A program made the translations under genes and the position numbers. The notes under the pieces are model-generated. The model ran no database searches. It was given only the letters and a program-made list of their open reading frames with translations, and had not been told where the DNA came from. Shown in pieces: positions 52,542 through 62,452 of a stretch of 64,000 nt of DNA; the first letter of the stretch is position 1, and each line of letters begins with the position of its first letter. This DNA comes from Pseudomonadota bacterium (GTDB lineage: Bacteria > Pseudomonadota > Gammaproteobacteria > Burkholderiales > Burkholderiaceae_B): contig JAEWHK010000039.1 of NCBI GenBank assembly GCA_023387815.1, positions 108,650 to 172,649 on the forward strand, read 5' to 3'.

Positions 52542-52557
52542 TGGCACGACTATTGCT
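52542..52557 (+). promoter_or_regulatory. sigma-54 promoter of urt-ure cluster
   Basis: TGGCACG-N4-TTGCT, an exact match to the -24/-12 consensus, 55 bases before the urtA ATG. A possible NtrC site TGCACC-N5-GATGCG lies at 52362-52378, about 165 bases further up. The rest of the 420-base gap holds the upstream gene's terminator and no gene. Confidence 0.88.
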
Positions 52558-52611
52558 TTAACCGCAGTGGTTACCTGTTTACGCCCTCTTACTTCTTTCC
52601 GGAGCAAACAA

Positions 52612-53889
52612 ATGAATCGTCGCAGTGTTCTTAAATCCCTGGTATGCAGTCTGGCTCTCGCTTTTGGCTCTGGCGCGGCCACAAACAGCTGGGCACAGGG
52701 ACAGATCGATCCCTCCAAGCCGCCGATCAAGGTTGGCATTCTGCATTCTCTTTCCGGGACCATGGCCATTTCTGAAACCGTCCTCAAAAACGTTGCACTC
52801 ATGGAAATCGATGCCATCAATAAAGACGGTGGCATTCTTGGTCGCAAGGTGGAAGCGGTTGTCGTTGATCCGGCATCCAACTGGCCGCTCTTTGCAGAAA
52901 AGGCTCGCGAATTGCTGAGTCAGGAAAAAGTGGCTGCGGTTTTCGGATGCTGGACGTCGGTATCGCGTAAGTCAGTACTGCCCGTTTTTGAAGAACTCAA
53001 TGGCCTGCTCTTTTACCCGGTTCAGTATGAGGGTGAAGAAATGTCCCGGAATATTTTCTACACGGGAGCGGCCCCCAATCAGCAGGCCATTCCGGCCGTC
53101 GAGTATCTGATGAGTGAAGAAGGCGGTGGCTACAAACGTTTCTTTCTTCTGGGTACCGATTACGTCTACCCACGTACCACAAATAAAATTCTGCGCGGCT
53201 ATCTGCACAGCAAAGGCGTGGCAGACAGTGATATTCAGGAAGTCTACACACCCTTCGGACACAGCGACTATCAGACGATTGTGAACGACATCAAAAAATT
53301 TGCAGCGGGTGGCAAGGCAGCGGTGATTTCTACCATCAATGGCGATTCCAACGTGCCGTTCTATAAAGAGCTGGGTAACGCCGGAATCAAGGCCATCGAT
53401 ACGCCTGTCGTGGCATTTTCGGTAGGCGAAGAAGAGCTGCGAGGCATTGATACCAAACCTCTTGTTGGGCATCTGGCGGCCTGGAACTACTTTATGTCCC
53501 TGGACAATCCAGTCAACACGAGCTTCAAAAAACAATGGGCGGATTACGCCGCAGCAAAGAAACTGCCAGGCGCAGACAAACCGCTGACAAACGATCCCAT
53601 GGAGGCCACCGTGGTCGGCCTGAAAATGTGGAAAGCCGCTGTTGAGAAGGCCGGCAAGACTGACGTAGATGCGGTGCGTGCCGCCATGATCGGCCAGAAA
53701 GTTGCAGCGCCAAATGGATTTGACATGGAGATGGGCAGCAACCATCACTTGTACAAGCCTGTAATGGTCGGAGAAATTCGTCCTGATGGTCAGTTCGATA
53801 TCGTATGGAAGACCGAGAAACCCGTGCGCGCGCAACCCTGGAGTCCGTTCATTGCAGGAAACGAAAAGAAACCTGACGAAGTGAAGTGA
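52612..53889 (+). CDS. urtA: urea ABC transporter substrate-binding protein
   Basis: 425 residues from the ATG at 52612 (CCGGAG upstream). The signal peptide starts MNRRSVLKS, which has a twin-arginine look, and ends near SWAQG. PPIKVGILHSLSGTMAISETVLKNVALMEIDAINKDGGILGRKVEAVVVDPASNWP and VFGCWTSVSRKSVLPVFEELNGLLFYPVQYEGEE are hallmark UrtA sequence. High-affinity urea capture in the periplasm. Confidence 0.96.
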   Translation: MNRRSVLKSLVCSLALAFGSGAATNSWAQGQIDPSKPPIKVGILHSLSGTMAISETVLKNVALMEIDAINKDGGILGRKVEAVVVDPASNWPLFAEKARELLSQEKVAAVFGCWTSVSRKSVLPVFEELNGLLFYPVQYEGEEMSRNIFYTGAAPNQQAIPAVEYLMSEEGGGYKRFFLLGTDYVYPRTTNKILRGYLHSKGVADSDIQEVYTPFGHSDYQTIVNDIKKFAAGGKAAVISTINGDSNVPFYKELGNAGIKAIDTPVVAFSVGEEELRGIDTKPLVGHLAAWNYFMSLDNPVNTSFKKQWADYAAAKKLPGADKPLTNDPMEATVVGLKMWKAAVEKAGKTDVDAVRAAMIGQKVAAPNGFDMEMGSNHHLYKPVMVGEIRPDGQFDIVWKTEKPVRAQPWSPFIAGNEKKPDEVK

Positions 53890-53972
53890 TTGGCAGGCGG
53901 CTGGTGCCAGCGTGCCCGGCCGCCCCAATAATTTCATCCGTAATTTTCATCTGTAATATTGGTATTTTCCGA

Positions 53973-55619
53973 ATGACAATCTCTGGAACTCTGCAGAAAT
54001 ACTGGCCCGCTACCCTGGCGCTTTGTATCGGTATGCTTCTGGCCTGTGCAACAACCGCATGGGCTGCCGGTATGCCGCAAGCTGAGCTAAAGGGCCTGAT
54101 TTCGGGCTCCTTCGCCGAACGCAAGGCAGCCATCGAGAAGCTGGCTGAGGCCGATCCTGTACATGTCCGACCGATACTGCAAAGTCTCTCACAGGCAAAC
54201 CTGTATGGCCTTCCGGATGGAAGAGTCGTCATCAAATCCGCTCAGGGTCTGAGTGACGCGGAAACCGGTGAGACGGTAAATGCAGATATTCAACAGGCGC
54301 GCCAACCCGTGCTCAATAACGCCCTGCGGCGTCTGATACAGAACGCACTCGCCTCCATGAGCCTGTTTGCCGAAGATGTGCCAACGCGACGCATGGCCAT
54401 TGAAAACCTGCAAAATCGGCCGGAAAGCCTTTCCCGGGAGCAGCTGGACCAAGCCCTCGCTGTTGAAACGGATCCCGGTCTGAAGGCACGGCTGAGCGTT
54501 CTGCACACCCTTGCCACGGCGGCAGATAGCGAGACACCGACAGCGCTCAGAGTGCAGGCCGTCAATGCGCTGGGCAACGTCAATCTTGCCTACGCAAAAA
54601 CGGTCCTGAATGACATCGCACAGCAGGCTGAAAATCCGCAGGACGAACTGGCCGTGGCCGCCCGCGACTCCTTGTCTCGCATTGAAGGACGGCAACGTAA
54701 TGCGGCGCTGGCCAATAACGCCTTTACTGGCCTGAGTCTGGGCAGTGTTCTGGTACTTACGGCACTGGGACTGGCCGTCATTTATGGCCTGATCGGCGTC
54801 ATCAATATGGCGCATGGCGAGTTCCTGATGCTGGGAGCCTACGCCACCTATCTGACGCAACGCGCCTTTCAGGCCTGGCTGCCGCAGTGGTTTGACTATT
54901 ACCTGATTGCTGCCCTGCCCGTTGCTTTTCTGCTGGCTGCCCTGGTTGGCATTCTGATCGAGTGGCTGATCATTCGTCATCTTTATGGCCGGCCCCTGGA
55001 AAGCCTGCTGGCGACATTTGGCGTCAGTCTGCTGATGATGCAGACAGTCCGGCTGATTTTCGGTGCGCAGAATGTGGATGTTGCCAATCCGGTCTGGATG
55101 AGCGGCTCCTTCGCTCCCATGGCTCAGTGGCTTCCGGGATTTACCGTTCCATACAACCGTCTCATCATTCTCGGCTTTTCCATTGCCGTTGTGATTGCAC
55201 TGTATCTGGTCCTGAACCGTACACGGCTCGGACTCTTCATTCGCGCCTGCACACAGAATCGCACCATGGCGTCCTGCGTAGGCATACGCACCCGCAAGGT
55301 AGATGCCTATGCCTTCGCCCTCGGTGCCGGCATTGCCGGGCTGGGCGGTGTAGCCCTCTCTCAGATTGGCAATGTCGGGCCGGATCTGGGTCAGGTTTAT
55401 CTGATTGACTCTTTTATGGCAGTGGTTCTGGGCGGTGTCGGCCAGCTGATAGGTACAGTTACCAGCGCATTCGGCCTGGGCGTTGTCAGCAAACTCGGTG
55501 AACCGCTGATGGGCGCAGTGCTGATCAAAATCGTCATCCTGTTGCTGATCGTCGCCTTCATCCAGAAACGACCCCAGGGGCTGTTCGCCCAGAAAGGCCG
55601 TAGCGCCGCGGAGCATTGA
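53973..55619 (+). CDS. urtB: urea ABC transporter permease UrtB
   Basis: 548 residues from the ATG at 53973. A signal-like helix is followed by about 220 residues of periplasmic helical domain (LKGLISGSFAERKAAIEKLAEADPVHVRPILQSL...), the extension characteristic of UrtB, and then a LivH-like permease (YGLIGVINMAHGEFLMLGAYATYLTQ, GVGQLIGTVTSAFGLGVVSKLGEP). Pairs with UrtC, whose gene starts 1 base after its stop. Confidence 0.95.
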   Translation: MTISGTLQKYWPATLALCIGMLLACATTAWAAGMPQAELKGLISGSFAERKAAIEKLAEADPVHVRPILQSLSQANLYGLPDGRVVIKSAQGLSDAETGETVNADIQQARQPVLNNALRRLIQNALASMSLFAEDVPTRRMAIENLQNRPESLSREQLDQALAVETDPGLKARLSVLHTLATAADSETPTALRVQAVNALGNVNLAYAKTVLNDIAQQAENPQDELAVAARDSLSRIEGRQRNAALANNAFTGLSLGSVLVLTALGLAVIYGLIGVINMAHGEFLMLGAYATYLTQRAFQAWLPQWFDYYLIAALPVAFLLAALVGILIEWLIIRHLYGRPLESLLATFGVSLLMMQTVRLIFGAQNVDVANPVWMSGSFAPMAQWLPGFTVPYNRLIILGFSIAVVIALYLVLNRTRLGLFIRACTQNRTMASCVGIRTRKVDAYAFALGAGIAGLGGVALSQIGNVGPDLGQVYLIDSFMAVVLGGVGQLIGTVTSAFGLGVVSKLGEPLMGAVLIKIVILLLIVAFIQKRPQGLFAQKGRSAAEH

Positions 55620-55620
55620 T

Positions 55621-56772
55621 ATGAGTACAACACCTTTCACACTGACCATTCCTGAACGCGCCCCGCTCTTTACGCGTCAGGGCTGGCTGACTCTTGGTTT
55701 CGTCGTGTTCGCCGTCATTTTTCTGGTGCTGCTTGGCACCCAATGGACTTCCCCCGACAGCGCGCTGCACATCAGCGATTACACGCTGACGCTCATAGGC
55801 AAGATGCTCTGTTACGCGATTGTAGCCATGTCGCTCAATCTGGTTTGGGGCTACTGTGGCATTCTCAGTCTGGGACACGGTCTTTACTTTGCCCTTGGTG
55901 GCTACGCGATGAGCATGTATCTGGTTCAGGCCCCTGCACCGGGTCAGGAAACCGCAGGTCTGCCCGCCTTCACGTTTCTGTTGAACTGGACCGAATTGCC
56001 ATGGTACTGGGCAGGCACCGATACCCTTTCCTGGGCGCTGATCCTGGCGCTCCTGGTACCCGGCATTGTGGCATTTGTCTTTGGCTACTTTGCCTTCCGG
56101 TCGCGAATCAAAGGGGTGTATTTCTCCATCATGACGCAGGCTGTGACCTACGCGGCCATGCTCCTTTTCTTTAGGAATGAGACCGGCTTCGGCGGCAATA
56201 ACGGCTTTACTGATTTCAACTCAATTGCCGGTTATTCGATCACCGCAACCAATACCCGTGCCGTCCTCTTTCTGATCAGCTTTGTCGTGCTGGTGATGGT
56301 CTTTATCCTGGTTCGCTGGATCATGCGTTCGCGTTTTGGCAAGGTCATTACAGCCATCCGCGACAGCGAAAGCCGGGTCATGTTCATCGGTTTCAATCCG
56401 CTGCACTACAAGCTTGCCATCTGGACACTGTCGGCCGTGCTTTGCGGTATTGCGGGTGCACTTTACGCGCCGCTGGTAGGCATTATCAATCCGGGTGAAA
56501 TGTCGCCGGTCAACTCCATCGAAATGGTGATCTGGGTTGCCGTCGGTGGACGTGGCTCACTGATAGGCAGCATTCTGGGCGTATTCACGGTTAATGGCGC
56601 CAAAACCTTTTTTACTGTCTTCATGCCTGAGTATTGGCTGTATGTACTGGGTGGTCTGTTTGTAGTGGTCACACTCTTTATGCCCAAAGGGCTGGTCGGA
56701 CTGTTTGCACGCCGTCGACGCGAGCATGCACGGTCCGCCGCCGCGCCAGCAGTCGTAACGGAGTCTGTATGA
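55621..56772 (+). CDS. urtC: urea ABC transporter permease UrtC
   Basis: 383 residues, LivM-like permease: MSLNLVWGYCGILSLGHGLYFALGGYAMSMYL, FRNETGFGGNNGFTDFN (urea-type signature), FGKVITAIRDSESRVMFIGFNPLHYKLAIWTLSAVLCGIAGALYAPLVGIINPGEMSPVNSIEMVIWVAVGGRGSLIGSILG. Overlaps urtD by 4 bases. Confidence 0.95.
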   Translation: MSTTPFTLTIPERAPLFTRQGWLTLGFVVFAVIFLVLLGTQWTSPDSALHISDYTLTLIGKMLCYAIVAMSLNLVWGYCGILSLGHGLYFALGGYAMSMYLVQAPAPGQETAGLPAFTFLLNWTELPWYWAGTDTLSWALILALLVPGIVAFVFGYFAFRSRIKGVYFSIMTQAVTYAAMLLFFRNETGFGGNNGFTDFNSIAGYSITATNTRAVLFLISFVVLVMVFILVRWIMRSRFGKVITAIRDSESRVMFIGFNPLHYKLAIWTLSAVLCGIAGALYAPLVGIINPGEMSPVNSIEMVIWVAVGGRGSLIGSILGVFTVNGAKTFFTVFMPEYWLYVLGGLFVVVTLFMPKGLVGLFARRRREHARSAAAPAVVTESV

Positions 56773-57626
56773 ACGAACTGAACAACACGGATCTGCAGAC
56801 CGGCAGTGCCGGTGGAACGCTGACACATCTGGCGCACTTTGCGGAATCCGGAAAGATCGACACATCGCATGGCGTTGTGCTGTACATCGAAGATCTCACT
56901 GTCAGATTCGATGCCTTTCGCGCCATCAATGATCTCTCACTTTATATTCAGGAAGGCGAGCTGCGCTGCATTATCGGACCCAATGGTGCCGGCAAGACAA
57001 CACTGATGGATGTCATTACCGGCAAAACCGGACATCGCAATGCCAATATCGAAGGTCGCGTTTTCCTGGGTCAGACACTGGATCTGCTGACCCTGCAGGA
57101 ACCACAGATTGCACAGATGGGTATCGGCAGAAAATTCCAGAAGCCTTCGGTTTTTGAAAGCCAGCCTGTATGGGAAAACCTGTACCTGGCCGATGCGGGA
57201 GATCGCCGCTGGCATCGTGCCCTGCATACGCGTATTCATTCAGATGTGCGTGATCGCATCGCAGATACCCTGACCCTGATGAAACTGGAAGAGGTCGCGT
57301 ACCGCCAGGCGGGCGAGCTTTCTCACGGTCAGAAACAGCGGCTTGAAATAGGCATGCTGCTGATGCAGAAACCCGCTTTGTTACTGCTGGATGAACCGGT
57401 AGCGGGTATGACCGACCGTGAAACGGCAGAACTGGCAGAGATACTGCACAGCATTCGCGGAAGCTGCTCCATTGTGGTGGTAGAACACGATATGGGGTTT
57501 GTATCGAACCTGGCAGGCGACCAGGGTGTGGTTACCGTGCTGGCGGCCGGCAGCGTACTGGCACAGGGAACCATGCAGCAGGTTCAGCAGGATCCCGATG
57601 TTATTGAATCCTACCTTGGCCGTTAA
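56769..57626 (+). CDS. urtD: urea ABC transporter ATPase UrtD
   Basis: 285 residues from the ATG overlapping the urtC stop. About 40 extra N-terminal residues precede the ATPase. Walker A GPNGAGKTTLMDVITGKT, GIGRKFQKPSVFESQPVWENL, signature LSHGQKQRLEIGMLL, Walker B LLLLDEPVAGMTD, and switch His in VVVEHDMGFV. LivG-type subunit. Confidence 0.95.
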   Translation: MNELNNTDLQTGSAGGTLTHLAHFAESGKIDTSHGVVLYIEDLTVRFDAFRAINDLSLYIQEGELRCIIGPNGAGKTTLMDVITGKTGHRNANIEGRVFLGQTLDLLTLQEPQIAQMGIGRKFQKPSVFESQPVWENLYLADAGDRRWHRALHTRIHSDVRDRIADTLTLMKLEEVAYRQAGELSHGQKQRLEIGMLLMQKPALLLLDEPVAGMTDRETAELAEILHSIRGSCSIVVVEHDMGFVSNLAGDQGVVTVLAAGSVLAQGTMQQVQQDPDVIESYLGR

Positions 57627-57643
57627 CTGAAGGAATGAATACC

Positions 57644-58339
57644 ATGTTGCTTGGCGCACAGAATATCAATCAATACTATGGCGGCAGTCACATCCTGCGT
57701 GATATTTCGTTTGAAATAAAAGCGAATGCGCTGACTGCCCTTCTCGGACGCAACGGCGCGGGCAAGACCACCCTGCTGCGCAGTCTGCTTGGCGTTGTGC
57801 CCATCCGCAATGGAAAAATCATCTACGGTGGTTCGGACATCACGCGTTTCGGTCCTGCCGAACGCATCGCAAGAGGCATTGGTTACGTGCCGCAAGGACG
57901 AGAAATTTTTCCACGTCTGACAGTCAGAGAAAATCTTCTGGTGGGTGCAGCCGCAAGCAAGACCCCCAAAGGTGTTCCCGCTTTTATCTATCAGTTATTT
58001 CCCGTTCTGAAGGAAATGGAACATCGCAATGGCGGTGATCTTTCCGGTGGTCAGCAACAGCAATTGGCCATTGGACGCGCACTGATGGGAGACCCCAAAC
58101 TGCTTATTCTCGACGAACCGACAGAAGGAATACAACCAAATATTATCAAGCACATCGGTCAGACATTGAAAATGCTGGTTGCGGACCACGGCATTACCAT
58201 TCTGCTGGTGGAACAGTATCTTGACTTTGTCAAGGCCATCGCGGACGACTATCTGGTCATGAATCGCGGCGCCATCATTGCCAGTGGCAAAGGCGAAAAT
58301 ATCGAAGCTGACGGTATTGAACGCCACATCAGCGTATAA
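57644..58339 (+). CDS. urtE: urea ABC transporter ATPase UrtE
   Basis: 231 residues; the ATG at 57644 has AAGGA at proper distance, while the ATG at 57635 would be too close. Walker A GRNGAGKTTLLRSLLG, VPQGREIFPRLTVRENL, signature LSGGQQQQLAIGRAL, Walker B LLILDEPTEGIQPNI, and LLVEQYLDF. LivF-type partner of UrtD. Confidence 0.95.
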   Translation: MLLGAQNINQYYGGSHILRDISFEIKANALTALLGRNGAGKTTLLRSLLGVVPIRNGKIIYGGSDITRFGPAERIARGIGYVPQGREIFPRLTVRENLLVGAAASKTPKGVPAFIYQLFPVLKEMEHRNGGDLSGGQQQQLAIGRALMGDPKLLILDEPTEGIQPNIIKHIGQTLKMLVADHGITILLVEQYLDFVKAIADDYLVMNRGAIIASGKGENIEADGIERHISV

Positions 58340-58359
58340 CGCATCGGAGCTGGCTGAAA

Positions 58360-59220
58360 ATGACAGTGGTCATACCTGACGAAACCTGGCACGCCTCTCT
58401 GGACCTGGCATTCTCGCGACAGAGTCCATTGCGCACTGCGTTGACTCACAACAGACACAGCGGTCCGTTATTGGTACAGAAAGCGCTCTATCCGGAGGGA
58501 CCATCCATTTGTCATGCAACGGTATTGCATCCGCCATCAGGCATTGCCGGTGGCGATGAACTCTTCATTAATATTGATGTGCATGAGAACGCCCATGCCA
58601 CACTGAGTACACCCGGTGCTACCCGCTGGTACAAGGCGAATGGCAAAAGCGCAAGCCAGCATGTGAATCTGAATATTCATGCCCATGCCAGGCTCGACTG
58701 GCTCCCGTGCGAGAACCTGCTTTTCGAGGAAGCACAGGCACAAAGCCACATTACCGTGATGCTGGCCGCCGGCGCAGCAGCGATAGGCTGGGACTGTTAT
58801 CAATTGGGCAGCGTTCAGTCCGCAAATGCATGGCTGGCCGGCTCGCTGGACCTGCATACCGCCCTCTTTTACGACGGCAAAAGAGTATGGACCGAAGCCG
58901 GCCACATCGATGCCTCTGATCCGCTCAGACACAGTGTGGCAGGACTGGCCACACTGCCAATTCTGACCACGGTCTGGAGTGTCGGCCCGACGCTGGCTGC
59001 CGACGATCTCGCAACGCTGACGGACCGTTTGCCCTGGACCGGCGAGCTGCTGGCCGGAGTCAGTCAGCTACCCCTGGATGATACGCAGAGCCTCGTCCTG
59101 CTACGGATACTTGGAAAGTATGCTGAACCGGTGCGACAGCTGATGATCGAGTGCTGGCAATTCCTCAGGCCGCTGCACCTTGGTGTAGCCGCAACGCCAT
59201 TGCGATTGTGGAGTACCTGA
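58360..59220 (+). CDS. ureD: urease accessory protein UreD
   Basis: 286 residues: LQKALYPEG-type core (LLVQKALYPEGPSICHATVLHPPSGIAGGDELFINIDV), ATLSTPGATRWYKANG, ARLDWLPCENLLFEEAQ. UreD binds apo-urease and, with UreF and UreG, forms the nickel-insertion complex. First urease gene, 20 bases after urtE, so transport and enzyme genes are probably one transcript. Confidence 0.95.
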   Translation: MTVVIPDETWHASLDLAFSRQSPLRTALTHNRHSGPLLVQKALYPEGPSICHATVLHPPSGIAGGDELFINIDVHENAHATLSTPGATRWYKANGKSASQHVNLNIHAHARLDWLPCENLLFEEAQAQSHITVMLAAGAAAIGWDCYQLGSVQSANAWLAGSLDLHTALFYDGKRVWTEAGHIDASDPLRHSVAGLATLPILTTVWSVGPTLAADDLATLTDRLPWTGELLAGVSQLPLDDTQSLVLLRILGKYAEPVRQLMIECWQFLRPLHLGVAATPLRLWST

Positions 59221-59335
59221 ATGAAGCTGCGAAACCATTCAAGTCCTGATCAGGAAATTTACCTGATATTACCCATTCATTTTATTAAAACGCGTCTGAT
59301 GCCGCCAACCGGCAAGACGAAATAAGGACATAACC

Positions 59336-59638
59336 ATGGATCTGACTCCCAGAGAAAAAGACAAGCTGATGCTCTTTACGGCCGCACTGCTTGCCGAGCG
59401 CCGTTTAAGCAGAGGCCTCAAACTGAATCATCCCGAATCCGTTGCCCTGATCAGCGCCGCGCTGCTTGAAGGTGCCCGTGACGGCAAAACCGTGGCTCAA
59501 CTCATGCACGAAGGCACACAGGTACTCTCGCGGGATGACGTGATGGAAGGCGTACCGGAAATGATTCCGGATATCCAGATTGAAGCCACCTTCCCCGATG
59601 GCACAAAACTGGTCACTGTTCACCATCCGATCATCTAG
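59336..59638 (+). CDS. ureA: urease subunit gamma
   Basis: 100 residues, the normal length: MDLTPREKDKLMLFTAALLAERRLSRGLKLNHPESVALISAALLEGARDGKTVAQLMHEG and VPEMIPDIQIEATFPDGTKLVTVHHPI. Structural subunit of the (UreABC)3 enzyme. AAGGA lies before the ATG; 115 bases separate it from ureD. Confidence 0.98.
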   Translation: MDLTPREKDKLMLFTAALLAERRLSRGLKLNHPESVALISAALLEGARDGKTVAQLMHEGTQVLSRDDVMEGVPEMIPDIQIEATFPDGTKLVTVHHPII

Positions 59639-59692
59639 GCGGCCCGAGCAATATCTGCTGCTTTTCATCCAAACTCTGCAAAAGGAACTTTT

Positions 59693-60310
59693 ATGTACCC
59701 TACGTCCCTGCGTCGAATCAAATCTCTACTCATGACAATTGCAATGTCGGCAGTCAGTCTGCCTGCGCTTGCGCATCCCGGCCATCCGGGCCATACGGAT
59801 GGCATGTCCATGCTGACCCAAGGATTTCTTCACCCCTTAACCGGCCCCGACCATCTGCTTGCCATGCTGGCAGTCGGCGTCTGGAGCGTTCTTGCCTACC
59901 CCAATCTGAAACGGGCAGTCACCCTTCCTCTTTGCTTTTCACTGATTCTGTTTGGCGGCGCGATGCTGGGTATCGCAGGACTGCAAGTACCTTTGGTTGA
60001 GCCGTTGATTATGACATCTCTTTTGGTGCTGGGTCTGCTGCTGGCCGGCACCGCGAAACTGCCGCTGGCAGCGGGAACTGCGCTGGTCGCATTCTTTGCC
60101 TTTTTCCATGGTGCAGCGCACGGCATGGAACTGCCGCAAGGGAGTAACGCTGCCCTCTTTGTCGTGGGTTTCATGTTCAGCACACTGCTTATCCACTGCA
60201 TTGGCATGACGGCCGGATCCATTCTGACTCGCCGTCATGCATGGCCTGCCCGCCTCGCAGGTGTGGGTATCGCCTCCTATGGTGCGGTGCTTCTGTTTGC
60301 CGGTCAGTAA
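59693..60310 (+). CDS. ureJ: HupE/UreJ-type nickel permease
   Basis: 205 residues. Signal-like N-terminus ending in ALAHPGHPGH, then the HupE/UreJ motif HPLTGPDHLLAMLAVGVWS (metal-binding HPxxGxDH), and five or six membrane helices, the middle one with FFAFFHGAAHGMELP. Likely brings nickel for urease. Its place between ureA and ureB is the same as in Bordetella urease clusters. Confidence 0.92.
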   Translation: MYPTSLRRIKSLLMTIAMSAVSLPALAHPGHPGHTDGMSMLTQGFLHPLTGPDHLLAMLAVGVWSVLAYPNLKRAVTLPLCFSLILFGGAMLGIAGLQVPLVEPLIMTSLLVLGLLLAGTAKLPLAAGTALVAFFAFFHGAAHGMELPQGSNAALFVVGFMFSTLLIHCIGMTAGSILTRRHAWPARLAGVGIASYGAVLLFAGQ

Positions 60311-60329
60311 GTATCAAGGACGCAGAATC

Positions 60330-60638
60330 ATGATTCCAGGTGAAATTATCGCAGCCGACGGCCAGATCGAACTGAACTCAGGTCGCGACACGCAGCTGAT
60401 TAAAGTGACCAATACCGGTGATCGGCCCATTCAGGTGGGTTCGCATTACCACTTTGCAGAAACCAACAGCGCACTGCAGTTTGATCGCGCCGCGGCACGC
60501 GGCTATCGACTGAACATTATTGCGGGGACAGCGGTACGTTTTGAGCCTGGCCAGATACGCACTGTCGAACTGGTCGCACTTGCTGGCGACCGGCGAGTCT
60601 ACGGCTTTACGGGAAGCGTCATGGGAGCCTTGTCATGA
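60330..60638 (+). CDS. ureB: urease subunit beta
   Basis: 102 residues from the ATG at 60330: MIPGEIIAADGQIELNSGRDTQLIKVTNTGDRPIQVGSHYHFAETNSALQFDRAAARGYRLNIIAGTAVRFEPGQIRTVELVALAGDRRVYGF. All conserved beta-subunit features are present. Overlaps ureC by 4 bases. Confidence 0.98.
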   Translation: MIPGEIIAADGQIELNSGRDTQLIKVTNTGDRPIQVGSHYHFAETNSALQFDRAAARGYRLNIIAGTAVRFEPGQIRTVELVALAGDRRVYGFTGSVMGALS

Positions 60639-62350
60639 CAGACATTTCAAGACAGGCCTATGCCGAAATGTTTGGACCAACCATTGCCAACGGCGCCGCC
60701 GATCGAGTGCGCCTGGCAGACACTGGTTTGTTCGTGGAGGTCGAAAGGGACTTCACCCTCTTCGGAGAAGAAGTCAAATTTGGCGGAGGCAAGGTCATTC
60801 GCGACGGTATGGGACAAAGCCAGCGCTGCAGTGCCGACTGCGCGGATACCGTTATTACGAACGCGCTGATCATTGACGCTGTCATAGGTATCGTTAAAGC
60901 CGATATTGGCATCAAGAACGGACATATCTCTGGTATCGGCAAAGCAGGCAACCCCGATATCCAGCCCGGCATTACGATTGTGATTGGGCCAGGCACCGAG
61001 ATCATTGCCGGAGAAGGCTTTATTGTCACTGCCGGCGGAATCGATACCCATATCCATTTCATTTGTCCGCAGCAGATTGAAGAAGCCTTGTCATCTGGTA
61101 TCACAACCATGATTGGCGGCGGCACAGGACCGGCAACCGGCACCTTTGCCACCACCTGCACCCCCGGCCCATGGCATATCCAAAGCATGCTGGGTGCCAC
61201 GGATGCTTTTCCCATGAACATCGGCCTGCTCGGCAAAGGCAATGCCAGCGACCCCGCACCGCTCATGGAACAGATCGACGCCGGCGCTATTGGACTGAAG
61301 CTGCACGAGGACTGGGGCACCACACCGCAGGCCATTGATACCTGCCTGAGTGTGGCTGACCTGACCGATACCCAGGTTGCTATTCATAGCGACACTCTGA
61401 ACGAATCGGGATTTGTGGAGGCCACCCTGGCCGCATTCAAGGGGCGCACCATCCACACCTTTCACACGGAAGGCGCCGGCGGCGGCCACGCACCTGATAT
61501 CATCCGCGCCGCTGGCTTACCCAATGTACTGCCCGCCTCCACCAACCCCACCATGCCATTTACCAGTAACACCATTGATGAACATCTGGATATGCTGATG
61601 GTCTGCCATCATCTGGATCCATCCATTGCAGAAGACCTGGCCTTTGCCGAAAGCCGGATTCGCCGGGAGACGATCGCAGCGGAAGATATTCTTCATGATC
61701 TGGGCGCATTTTCCATCATGAGTTCTGATTCTCAGGCGATGGGCCGCGTGGGAGAAGTGATTCTGCGCACCTGGCAGACGGCAGACAAAATGAAAAATCA
61801 GCGCGGCGCGCTGGCGGGCGACAGTGCCGTTGCAGATAACAATCGGGTCAGACGATACATTGCGAAGTACACCATCAACCCTGCCATCGCACAGGGAATT
61901 GCACATAAGGTCGGTTCTGTCGAATCGGGAAAACTGGCAGATCTGGTACTTTGGCGACCGGCTTTTTTCGGCGTCAAACCCTCACTCATCCTCAAGGGTG
62001 GCATGATTGCCCATGCCGTGATGGGTGATCCGAATGCATCCATACCCACCCCACAGCCTGTGCACTACAGAAAAATGTTTGGCTCCTACGGTCGAGCACT
62101 GAAGACCTCTCTGACCTTTTTATCGCAGGCAGGGATGCATAACCCCGCTATCGCGGCATTGGGTCTGAACAAAACACTGTGTGCCGTGAGTAACTGCAGA
62201 GAGATTGGCAAGCGCGATATGGTGCTCAATGATTGGCTGCCCGATATCCGGGTGGATCCACAAACCTATCAGGTCTATGCCGATGGACAATTGTTAAGCT
62301 GCGAACCTGCAACGACGCTGCCCATGGCGCAGCGCTATTTTCTGTTCTGA
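60635..62350 (+). CDS. ureC: urease subunit alpha (catalytic)
   Basis: 571 residues. Ni-binding GGIDTHIHFICPQQ, carbamylated Lys in AIGLKLHEDWGTT, Ni-ligand His in VAIHSDTLNESGF and HTFHTEGAGGGHAPD, flap catalytic His in MVCHHLDPSIAEDLAFAESRIRRETIAAED, and SSDSQAMGRVGEV with the Asp ligand. Full length and apparently active; hydrolyses urea to ammonia and carbamate. Confidence 0.99.
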   Translation: MTDISRQAYAEMFGPTIANGAADRVRLADTGLFVEVERDFTLFGEEVKFGGGKVIRDGMGQSQRCSADCADTVITNALIIDAVIGIVKADIGIKNGHISGIGKAGNPDIQPGITIVIGPGTEIIAGEGFIVTAGGIDTHIHFICPQQIEEALSSGITTMIGGGTGPATGTFATTCTPGPWHIQSMLGATDAFPMNIGLLGKGNASDPAPLMEQIDAGAIGLKLHEDWGTTPQAIDTCLSVADLTDTQVAIHSDTLNESGFVEATLAAFKGRTIHTFHTEGAGGGHAPDIIRAAGLPNVLPASTNPTMPFTSNTIDEHLDMLMVCHHLDPSIAEDLAFAESRIRRETIAAEDILHDLGAFSIMSSDSQAMGRVGEVILRTWQTADKMKNQRGALAGDSAVADNNRVRRYIAKYTINPAIAQGIAHKVGSVESGKLADLVLWRPAFFGVKPSLILKGGMIAHAVMGDPNASIPTPQPVHYRKMFGSYGRALKTSLTFLSQAGMHNPAIAALGLNKTLCAVSNCREIGKRDMVLNDWLPDIRVDPQTYQVYADGQLLSCEPATTLPMAQRYFLF

Positions 62351-62452
62351 TCGAACTCATGCAGACTGACTGCGTTGAGGACCTGCTTACTTCACAGACT
62401 AAACCTTTTTCTGTTTCAACCTTCCGGCGACCTGCGCCAAATTACATTGATC

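Noticed and set aside
52972..53937. 321-codon minus-strand frame over urtA
   Set aside because: Mirror of urtA codons; no ribosome site and no recognisable protein.
54189..55649. 486-codon antisense frame over urtB
   Set aside because: Shadow of urtB: low-complexity Gln/His/Asn composition, no motifs, and urtB on the other strand is certain.
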